Origin: DUMJ01 sp964655195
GTDB lineage: Bacteria; DUMJ01
Assembly: GCA_964655195.1 (NCBI GenBank)
Contig: CAZZLK010000060.1
Coordinates: 1 to 12,393, forward strand
DNA length: 12,393 bases
Direction: 5' to 3'
Position numbers and translations under genes: made by a program. Below the pieces are notes generated by a model, which was given only the letters and a program-made list of their open reading frames with translations, was not told the origin of the DNA and did no database searches. Numbering within the stretch: position 1 is the stretch's first letter; the number at the start of each line of letters is the position of its first letter. Of the stretch, positions 7,269-12,393 are shown piece by piece.

Positions 7269-7354
7269 ACGCTGGCATTACCCAGTTCAGGTTCAAAGGG
7301 TCGAAGGGTCTATCCCTTCCTCTCAGCCCCTTTATAGGAGCTCCCCTGCCTGCT
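7255..7354 (-). promoter_or_regulatory. TPP riboswitch aptamer (thi box)
   Basis: The minus strand carries the conserved thi-box elements in order: GGGGCTGAGA, GAACCTGAACTGGG, TAATGCCAGCGTAGGGA. Stems can be drawn: P3 AGCTCC/GGGGCT, P2 AGGG/CCCT, P4-P5 around CCTGA...CTGG/CCAGCGTAGG, and P1 from AGC and GGC against GCC and GCT with a small internal loop. Between CTGAGA and the P2 3' strand there is an additional perfect six-base hairpin GAAGGG/CCCTTC, an optional P3a stem. The downstream genes are thiT and thiN, exactly as expected for thiamine feedback control by transcription termination. Confidence 0.96.
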
Positions 7355-7357
7355 TAT

Positions 7358-7386
7358 ATTTTACAACAATCAGTAGACTATTGCAA
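7358..7386 (-). promoter_or_regulatory. Promoter of the thiT-thiN operon
   Basis: On the minus strand TTGCAA (7386-7381) is followed after exactly 17 bases by TAAAAT (7363-7358), a good sigma-70-type match. Initiation would fall near 7351, at the 5' base of riboswitch P1. The -35 hexamer is shared with the divergent tRNA promoter. Confidence 0.65.
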
Positions 7387-7408
7387 TCTTAGAATTTTTT
7401 GGTAAAAT
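7381..7408 (+). promoter_or_regulatory. Promoter of the tRNA cluster
   Basis: TTGCAA (7381-7386), a 16-base spacer and TAAAAT (7403-7408), with TG at 7400-7401 giving an extended -10. Initiation would be near 7415, only about four bases before the tRNA-Lys 5' end. The same palindromic TTGCAA serves the opposite strand. Confidence 0.65.
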
Positions 7409-7418
7409 ATATAGCAGT

Positions 7419-7494
7419 GGGTCGTTAGCTCAGTTGGTAGAGCACCTGACTCTTAATCAGGCTGTCGCGGGTTCGAATCCTGCACGACCCACCA
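7419..7494 (+). tRNA. tRNA-Lys (anticodon CTT)
   Basis: A 76-base cloverleaf. The acceptor is GGGTCGT/ACGACCC, the D arm GCTCAGTTGGTAGAGC, and the anticodon stem CCTGA/TCAGG carries loop CTCTTAA. The T arm contains GGTTCGAATCC; the discriminator is A and CCA is encoded. First gene of a three-tRNA cluster. Confidence 0.96.
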
Positions 7495-7503
7495 TTTAAT
7501 AGA

Positions 7504-7589
7504 GCGAGGGTGGCGGAACTGGCAGACGCGCTAGACTTAGGATCTAGTGGTTAATACCCGTGCGGGTTCAAATCCCGCTCCTCGCACCA
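7504..7589 (+). tRNA. tRNA-Leu (anticodon TAG)
   Basis: An 86-base class II tRNA with a long variable arm. The acceptor GCGAGGG pairs with TCCTCGC (one G-T), and anticodon stem CTAGA/TCTAG holds loop CTTAGGA, giving TAG. The T arm is CGGGTTCAAATCCCG and CCA is encoded. It lies nine bases after tRNA-Lys. Confidence 0.96.
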
Positions 7590-7602
7590 TTAAATAAAAG
7601 AT

Positions 7603-7677
7603 GCGGAAGTGGCTCAGCGGTAGAGCATCTCCTTGCCAAGGAGAGGGTCGCGGGTTCAAATCCCGTCTTCCGCTCCA
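7603..7677 (+). tRNA. tRNA-Gly (anticodon GCC)
   Basis: A 75-base cloverleaf. The acceptor is GCGGAAG/CTTCCGC, and anticodon stem TCTCC/GGAGA holds loop TTGCCAA, giving GCC. The T arm is CGGGTTCAAATCCCG, the discriminator is T as usual for bacterial tRNA-Gly, and CCA is encoded. A long open frame reads through it into tig but is not a gene extension. Confidence 0.96.
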
Positions 7678-7692
7678 ATATAGAAGACTACT

Positions 7693-7726
7693 CTCGATAG
7701 CTTATGCTATCGAGTTATTTTTTATT
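7693..7726 (+). terminator. Rho-independent terminator after the tRNA cluster
   Basis: CTCGATAGC (7693-7701), loop TTAT, GCTATCGAG (7706-7714): a perfect nine-base stem followed by the T-rich tail TTATTTTTTATT (7715-7726). It separates the tRNAs from tig. No convincing tig promoter is seen in the 70-base gap, so partial read-through into tig is possible. Confidence 0.8.
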
Positions 7727-7737
7727 AAATGTCTTAT

Positions 7738-7742
7738 GGAGG
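7738..7742 (+). promoter_or_regulatory. Ribosome-binding site deciding the tig start
   Basis: GGAGG ends five bases before ATG 7748. It overlaps the alternative in-frame ATG 7736, which itself has no ribosome-binding sequence, so 7748 is the start. Confidence 0.7.
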
Positions 7743-7747
7743 TATTG

Positions 7748-8977
7748 ATGGAAAAGGAATTTACTCAAAGTGGAAGTAAAATCCAAGGAAAGATATCTTA
7801 TGATCAGACTGAAGTAGCAAAAGCCATAGAAGAGGAGTTGAGATCAAGAGCCTCTACTGTTACCGTTCCTGGATTTAGAAGAGGGAAAGCCCCATTAAAG
7901 CTGGTGGAAAACTTTATTGGTAGGGAGTATATAGTAGAGAAGGCTATAGATAGACTTGTTAATGATGGGATTCAGAAGTTTATAGAGGAATACAGTATAG
8001 TCCCTTTAGAGATCAGGGACCTGGATTTTATAGAGAGAGGTGATGGAAAGCCTCTTATCTTTACCTTTATAATAGATATCTATCCTGAGGTAAAGATAGA
8101 AGATTATAAAGAACTTATAAGTGATCTTACCCGGGAAGAGCCCGTTGTAACAGAAGAAGACGTGGATAAATTTATTGAGGGATTGAGGAAAAGGTTAGGC
8201 GTATGGAAAGACGTAGAGGGAAGGACAACTGTTGAAAAGGGCGACTATGTACTTGTAGATATAAAGGATGACCCTACAAAACCATTTGATGAGGATAAAG
8301 GGACAGGTTCTATAATACATATTGGAGAAGGGATAGTATCCCCCGGAGACGATGAATCCCTTATAGGTAAGGAGATAGGTGAGTCGGTAGAGATAAAGAC
8401 CAAATTCCCCGAAGATTATTATGAAGAATCCTTAAGGAACAAAGAGGTGACTTTATACGTACTTATAAAGGGTATCAAGATGTTAGAACTTCCTCAGGTA
8501 GATGAGGAATTTGCCAGAAGATTCAACTATCAGTCTGTCGAAGCTATGAGGGAAGGTTTTAGAGAAGGTATATATAAAGAGAGATTAGCTCAGAAGGAAG
8601 AATCTATGTACCAGTTGATAAAGGATCGACTTGCAGAGGGCGTTAAGGTAGAAATACCTGAGGTGATGGTAAGGGATAGACTGGAGTATTGGAAGAGAAT
8701 ACTCTATAATAATAGAGAAGCCCCAGAGGATTTTGAGGAGAAGAATTATCAGTATGCATTGAACGATATAAAGGCTACATTGGCTTTGCGTTATATAGCA
8801 GACAGAGAATCACTGGGGGCAACAGAAGAAGAGATAAATAGAGTCATTACTTCCTGGAAGGTTAAGAATATTACCGAAGAGATTAGAAATAGTGCTATAA
8901 ATGCGGTTAAGCAGGATAAGGCTCTGAAATTTTTGCTAGATTTGATAAAAAATAAAGAGGGAGAAGTAAAAGAATGA
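7748..8977 (+). CDS. tig: Trigger factor, ribosome-associated chaperone
   Basis: Binds near the ribosome exit tunnel through L23 and shields nascent chains. The 409 residues are slightly short of the ~430 usual. The N-terminal ribosome-binding domain has the signature PGFRRGKAP (about 40-48). The middle FKBP-like isomerase domain (about 150-245) is poorly conserved: the place corresponding to PGFE in Escherichia coli reads PGDDE (199-203), and other pocket aromatics appear replaced. The C-terminal helical chaperone domain follows (about 245-405) and is rich in charged residues. The open frame extends upstream to 7601 through tRNA-Gly, but GGAGG at 7738 sets the start. The stop overlaps the clpP start as ATGA, so tig heads the tig-clpP-clpX-lon cluster. 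Chaperone function is likely; isomerase activity is doubtful. Confidence 0.94.
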   Translation: MEKEFTQSGSKIQGKISYDQTEVAKAIEEELRSRASTVTVPGFRRGKAPLKLVENFIGREYIVEKAIDRLVNDGIQKFIEEYSIVPLEIRDLDFIERGDGKPLIFTFIIDIYPEVKIEDYKELISDLTREEPVVTEEDVDKFIEGLRKRLGVWKDVEGRTTVEKGDYVLVDIKDDPTKPFDEDKGTGSIIHIGEGIVSPGDDESLIGKEIGESVEIKTKFPEDYYEESLRNKEVTLYVLIKGIKMLELPQVDEEFARRFNYQSVEAMREGFREGIYKERLAQKEESMYQLIKDRLAEGVKVEIPEVMVRDRLEYWKRILYNNREAPEDFEEKNYQYALNDIKATLALRYIADRESLGATEEEINRVITSWKVKNITEEIRNSAINAVKQDKALKFLLDLIKNKEGEVKE

Positions 8978-9573
8978 TGGGTGATTATCTGGTTCCAATA
9001 GTAATAGAACAGACAAGTAGAGGAGAAAGAGCCTATGATATATACTCCAGGCTCTTGAAGGAAAGGATCGTCTTTATCGGAGGTCCTATAGAAGATGAAG
9101 TTGCCAATCTTGTAATGGCACAACTCTTATTCCTCGAAGGAGAAAATCCTGAAAAGGATATATACATATATATAAACACCCCTGGTGGTTCAATTACTGC
9201 AGGAATGGCCATATATGATACGATGCAGTATATAAAACCGGAGATATGCACCATATGTATAGGTCAGGCGGCGAGTATGGGCGCAGTTCTTCTGGCTGCT
9301 GGTACCAAGGGTAAGAGGTATGCACTTCCTCATAGCAGGATAATGATACATCAACCGGCTATCTATGGAGGATTACAGGGACCGGCTACAGATATAGATA
9401 TACAGACCAGAGAGCTGTTGAGACTGAAGAGGATAGTTAATGAGATACTGGCGAAACATACATCCCAGCCTCTTGAGAAGATAGAAAGGGATACAGAAAG
9501 AGACTTCTTTATGAGCGCCCAGGAGGCAAAGGAATACGGTATAATAGATGAAATAATAGAGAGAAGGCCATAG
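8974..9573 (+). CDS. clpP: ATP-dependent Clp protease proteolytic subunit ClpP
   Basis: Serine protease that assembles as two stacked heptamers and degrades substrates fed by ClpX. The 199 residues show the triad S101 in GQAASMGA, H126 in MIHQP and D177 in ERDTERD. The N-terminal VPIVIEQTSRGERAYDIYSRLL stretch, which lines the axial pore and hydrophobic pocket, is intact, and any propeptide is very short. Compared with Escherichia coli ClpP (HQPLGGYQGQATD), the handle region here reads HQPAIYGGLQGPATD, two residues longer. ATG 8974 overlaps the tig stop by four bases; ATG 8977 is the next in-frame codon. GAGGGAG lies about ten bases upstream. clpX follows nine bases after the stop, so ClpXP subunits are co-expressed. 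Confidence 0.97.
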   Translation: MMGDYLVPIVIEQTSRGERAYDIYSRLLKERIVFIGGPIEDEVANLVMAQLLFLEGENPEKDIYIYINTPGGSITAGMAIYDTMQYIKPEICTICIGQAASMGAVLLAAGTKGKRYALPHSRIMIHQPAIYGGLQGPATDIDIQTRELLRLKRIVNEILAKHTSQPLEKIERDTERDFFMSAQEAKEYGIIDEIIERRP

Positions 9574-9582
9574 GAGTAGAAG

Positions 9583-10848
9583 ATGAAGGGTAGAGAGATA
9601 TTAAGATGTTCTTTTTGTGGTAAGGGTCAGAATGAAGTAAAAAAACTCATAGCTGGTCCTGGGGTCTATATATGTGACCAGTGTGTGAAGATATGTGTTG
9701 AGATACTCGAGGAGGATAATATATCCCCTGGTAGTAAAAATACGACCAAGGAGTTGACTTGGGATAGGGTACCAAAACCCCACGAGATTTATGAAAAGCT
9801 CAATGAGTATGTAATAGGACAGGAGAAGACGAAGAAGATACTCTCTGTAGCGGTTTACAATCACTATAAGAGGATCCTAGCCCCACCAAGTGATAAGAAT
9901 GATGTCGAGATCACCAAGAGCAATATACTACTTATAGGTCCAACTGGATCTGGCAAGACATTAATGGCTCAGGTATTGGCAAAGATACTTGACGTTCCAT
10001 TTACTATAGCAGATGCCACAACTCTGACCGAGGCTGGATACGTAGGTGAAGATGTGGAAAATATTCTTTTGAGATTGATCCAGGTAGCCGATTACGATAT
10101 CAAGAGGGCGGAAAAGGGGATCATATATATAGATGAGATCGATAAGATTGGACGTAAGTCAGAAAATCCTTCGATAACAAGAGACGTCTCAGGTGAGGGT
10201 GTCCAGCAGGCACTTCTTAAGATATTGGAAGGGACAATAGCCAATGTCCCTCCTCAGGGTGGTAGAAAGCATCCTCATCAAGAGTTTATTCAGATAGATA
10301 CAACCAATATCTTATTTATATGTGGTGGTTCTTTTGAGGGTTTAGAGAAGATCGTCGCCTCAAGGATAAGGAAAAAGTCTATTGGATTTACCGGAAAACT
10401 CATCTCTAATGAAGATACCTACGACATACTCTCATATGTACTGCCAGAAGACCTGGTCAAATTTGGCCTTATTCCGGAACTTGTTGGTAGATTGCCGGTG
10501 GTTTCAACCCTGCAGAGCCTGACCAAAGAAGAGTTGATGCGTATTTTGGTTGAGCCCAAGAATGCCATCCTGAAACAGTACCAGAGACTATTAGCCTTAG
10601 ATGGTGTTGAACTCGTATATACTCCCGATGTCCTTTCCGCTGTAGCGGAAGAGGCTTTAAAGCAGGGGACGGGAGCAAGGGGACTGAGGAGTATTATAGA
10701 GAAGGTTATGCTTGACGTTATGTATGAGGTCCCCAAGAGATCCGATATAGTCAGGTGCGTTATAGATGCCAGTGTTATAAGAGGAGAGGGTAGCCCGATC
10801 CTCTTGACACAGAAAGATATTGAGAGGTTGAACAGAGAAAGTGCCTAA
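9583..10848 (+). CDS. clpX: ATP-dependent Clp protease ATP-binding subunit ClpX
   Basis: AAA+ unfoldase that recognises tagged proteins and threads them into ClpP. The 421 residues begin with a zinc-binding domain (C9, C12, C31, C34). The ATPase core has Walker A GPTGSGKT (119-126), pore loop AGYVGEDVE, Walker B IIYIDEIDK with D184-E185, and the RKH pore loop in GGRKHPHQ. The ClpP-docking loop carries IGF (267-269), so this ClpX can pair with the adjacent ClpP. The sensor-2 segment is GARGLRSIIE. AGGAG (9572-9576) overlaps the clpP stop and sits six bases before ATG 9583. The last eight bases overlap the GTG start of lon in another frame, suggesting translational coupling of ClpX and Lon synthesis. 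Confidence 0.97.
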   Translation: MKGREILRCSFCGKGQNEVKKLIAGPGVYICDQCVKICVEILEEDNISPGSKNTTKELTWDRVPKPHEIYEKLNEYVIGQEKTKKILSVAVYNHYKRILAPPSDKNDVEITKSNILLIGPTGSGKTLMAQVLAKILDVPFTIADATTLTEAGYVGEDVENILLRLIQVADYDIKRAEKGIIYIDEIDKIGRKSENPSITRDVSGEGVQQALLKILEGTIANVPPQGGRKHPHQEFIQIDTTNILFICGGSFEGLEKIVASRIRKKSIGFTGKLISNEDTYDILSYVLPEDLVKFGLIPELVGRLPVVSTLQSLTKEELMRILVEPKNAILKQYQRLLALDGVELVYTPDVLSAVAEEALKQGTGARGLRSIIEKVMLDVMYEVPKRSDIVRCVIDASVIRGEGSPILLTQKDIERLNRESA

Positions 10849-12393
10849 GAAAAAGAGTGAACTTTTACCAGTTTTACCCTTAAAGAATATGGTAGTCTTT
10901 CCATCCACCATAGTTCCTATCTATGTTGGAAGGGACATTTCGATTAGGGCTGTAGAATTATCCAGTGAGTATGATAGAAAGATCTTCATAGTAACTCAGA
11001 AGGATAATGAGCTTGATGAGATAACTCCAAAGGACCTGTATGATATAGGGACTGTCGGGGAGATCATCCAGACGGTAAGACTACCAGATGGGAGTTACAG
11101 AGTAGTTGTAGAAGCCCGATACAGGGCCAAGATAGTTGAATGTATCTATTCTCACACCTTCTTATCGTTTATAGCCAAGATAGAAAAGGTAGAGGAGATA
11201 AAAGATGATTCGCTGGAACTGGAGGCATTATCAAGGGTTGTACTTGCCCAGTTTGACGAGTATATAAGACTCAATCATGATCTTCCCGAAGAGGCGTCTA
11301 TAAGTCTCGAGGAGATAAGGGACGAGCCGGACAGACTGGTTGATATCATCGCCTCTAATCTTCCCCTTAAGAGCTCTGTAAAGCAGGAATTACTTTCTCT
11401 CTCTTCTCCCAAAGAAAGGCTCCTTAGGCTCACGTTGGTGCTGGAGAAGGAGCTTAAGATTCTGAGGATAGAGGAAGAGATACAGAGTAAGGTCCAGAGA
11501 GAGGTTGAAGAGATACAGAAAGAGTATTATCTCAGGGCAAAGTTAAAGGCAATCCAGGAGGAGCTTGGAGAGAGAGAAGATCTGTCTGATATCTCTTATT
11601 ATAAGGATAAGATTAGGAACTTAAAGCTCTCTAAAGATATCGAAGAAAAGTTGCTGGACGAGGCGGAAAGGCTCAACAAAGTTCCTCCTTTTTCTCCTGA
11701 AAGCGGAGTAATAAAGACGTATCTTGACTGGATCATAAGTCTTCCTTGGAATATCTATACCGAAGATAAGCTGGACCTCAAGAATGTTAGAGATATACTG
11801 GATAAGAATCACTATGGACTCCAGGAAGTGAAGGAGAGAATAATAGAGTTCCTGGCGGTAAAGAAATATGGAGGAGCGAAGAAGAGTCCGATACTATGTT
11901 TTGTCGGCCCTCCTGGAGTGGGAAAGACATCCCTTGCTCAATCTATAAGTACCGCTCTTGGTAGAAATTTTGTCAGGATTTCTCTTGGTGGTATAAGGGA
12001 CGAAGCAGAGATAAGAGGCCACAGGAGGACTTATGTTGGGGCTCTCCCGGGCAGGATCATACAGGGTATGAGACAGGCAAAGTCATCAAACCCGGTCTTT
12101 CTCCTTGATGAGATAGATAAGCTGGGGATTGATTTCAGGGGAGACCCTGCTTCTGCCCTTTTAGAAGTCCTTGACCCGGAACAGAATAAGAACTTTAGTG
12201 ATCACTATCTGGAGATACCTTATAATCTCTCACAGGTCTTCTTTATAACGACCGCAAATACCACGCAGAATATTCCACCTGCCCTTTTGGACAGGATGGA
12301 GATATTGACCCTGAGCGGATACACTGAACAGGAAAAACTCAACATAGCGATGTACTTTCTTATACCCAGGCTTACCGCTGAACATAACATATC
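10841..12393 (+). CDS. lon: Lon ATP-dependent protease, 3' end cut by window edge
   Basis: AAA+ serine protease that degrades misfolded and regulatory proteins. Translation from GTG 10841 is open to the last base, giving 517 residues of an expected ~780. The N-terminal substrate-binding domain opens with LPVLPLKNMVVFPSTIVPIY. A coiled-coil-rich linker ends in YYLRAKLKAIQEELGE (about residue 229 onward). The ATPase domain has Walker A GPPGVGKT (356-363) and Walker B VFLLDEIDK (419-427), then DFRGDPASALLEVLDPEQN and the PPALLDRME motif. The Ser-Lys protease domain lies beyond the window. GTG is chosen because the frame has a TGA at 10829-10831 and the conserved N-terminus starts upstream of the first ATG (10889). 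It overlaps clpX by eight bases. The ribosome-binding site is weak, consistent with coupling. Confidence 0.96.
   Translation, partial: MPKKKSELLPVLPLKNMVVFPSTIVPIYVGRDISIRAVELSSEYDRKIFIVTQKDNELDEITPKDLYDIGTVGEIIQTVRLPDGSYRVVVEARYRAKIVECIYSHTFLSFIAKIEKVEEIKDDSLELEALSRVVLAQFDEYIRLNHDLPEEASISLEEIRDEPDRLVDIIASNLPLKSSVKQELLSLSSPKERLLRLTLVLEKELKILRIEEEIQSKVQREVEEIQKEYYLRAKLKAIQEELGEREDLSDISYYKDKIRNLKLSKDIEEKLLDEAERLNKVPPFSPESGVIKTYLDWIISLPWNIYTEDKLDLKNVRDILDKNHYGLQEVKERIIEFLAVKKYGGAKKSPILCFVGPPGVGKTSLAQSISTALGRNFVRISLGGIRDEAEIRGHRRTYVGALPGRIIQGMRQAKSSNPVFLLDEIDKLGIDFRGDPASALLEVLDPEQNKNFSDHYLEIPYNLSQVFFITTANTTQNIPPALLDRMEILTLSGYTEQEKLNIAMYFLIPRLTAEHNI

Larger units (their letters stand above)
7355..7411. 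repeat. Inverted repeat enclosing divergent promoters
   Basis: TATATTTTAC (7355-7364) is perfectly inverted as GTAAAATATA (7402-7411). The dyad centre at 7383 coincides within half a base with the centre of the palindrome TTGCAA (7381-7386). Both -10 elements lie in the arms, so the two promoters are near mirror images. Confidence 0.7.

Noticed and set aside
7419..7677. tRNA cluster as an integration hotspot
   Set aside because: No duplicated tRNA 3' ends, integrase or foreign-looking genes flank it; both sides are ordinary housekeeping genes.
7693..7714. Operator or attachment site reading of the CTCGATAGC inverted repeat
   Set aside because: The short TTAT loop and the following T-rich tail fit a rho-independent terminator better, and no integrase or mobile gene adjoins the tRNAs.
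7601..7747. An N-terminal extension of trigger factor
   Set aside because: It is the translation of tRNA-Gly and a terminator hairpin; trigger factor homology and a good ribosome-binding site begin at 7748.
10419..10911. Minus-strand open frames across the clpX-lon junction
   Set aside because: They are antisense to well-conserved ClpX and Lon sequence and none has recognisable domains.
11621..11812. Minus-strand open frame of 63 codons
   Set aside because: The plus strand encodes the Lon linker region with clear conservation; this is a shadow.

Overview
The window reads as a chromosomal segment of a bacterium with somewhat AT-rich DNA. Genes are tightly packed, several overlap by 4-32 bases, isoleucine is mostly ATA and arginine mostly AGA/AGG. 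That codon pattern, together with ECF-type thiamine uptake, fits an anaerobic and perhaps thermophilic, Gram-positive-like or deep-branching lineage. The lineage is inference; no rRNA or other decisive marker is present. No mobile element, CRISPR array or phage gene was seen.

Layout. Positions 1-1498 (+) hold the 3' part of an ABC exporter ATPase and its ABC-2 permease. A metallophosphoesterase with an unusual four-cysteine insertion lies convergent to them (2166-1495, -). From a divergent promoter region starts a probable three-gene + operon (2260-6059): a uroporphyrinogen-decarboxylase-superfamily protein, a geranylgeranyl-reductase-like flavoprotein, and the bifunctional NAD(P)HX repair enzyme. 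Convergent to its end, on the minus strand (7183-6033), is a thiamine salvage operon of thiamine ECF substrate-binding protein (thiT) and thiamine pyrophosphokinase (thiN). It is preceded by a clear TPP riboswitch and a rho-independent attenuator.

A compact control region (about 7355-7411) separates that operon from three + strand tRNA genes, Lys(CTT), Leu(TAG) and Gly(GCC). It looks like a mirror-image pair of promoters sharing one palindromic TTGCAA as -35. A terminator hairpin follows the tRNAs. Then comes the protein quality-control cluster tig - clpP - clpX - lon, joined by 4-base and 8-base overlaps or a shine-dalgarno overlapping a stop. The lon gene starts at a GTG inside the end of clpX and runs off the window.

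How they work together: Tig assists folding at the ribosome, ClpXP and Lon degrade damaged or tagged proteins, and the thi genes import thiamine and convert it directly to TPP under TPP feedback. The 2260-6059 operon has one well-understood member (metabolite repair) and two whose substrates cannot be read from sequence. I found no obviously new multi-gene system. The items most worth a second look are the mirror promoter, the cysteine insertion in the phosphoesterase, the ligand-depleted UroD-like protein, and the degenerate isomerase pocket of trigger factor.
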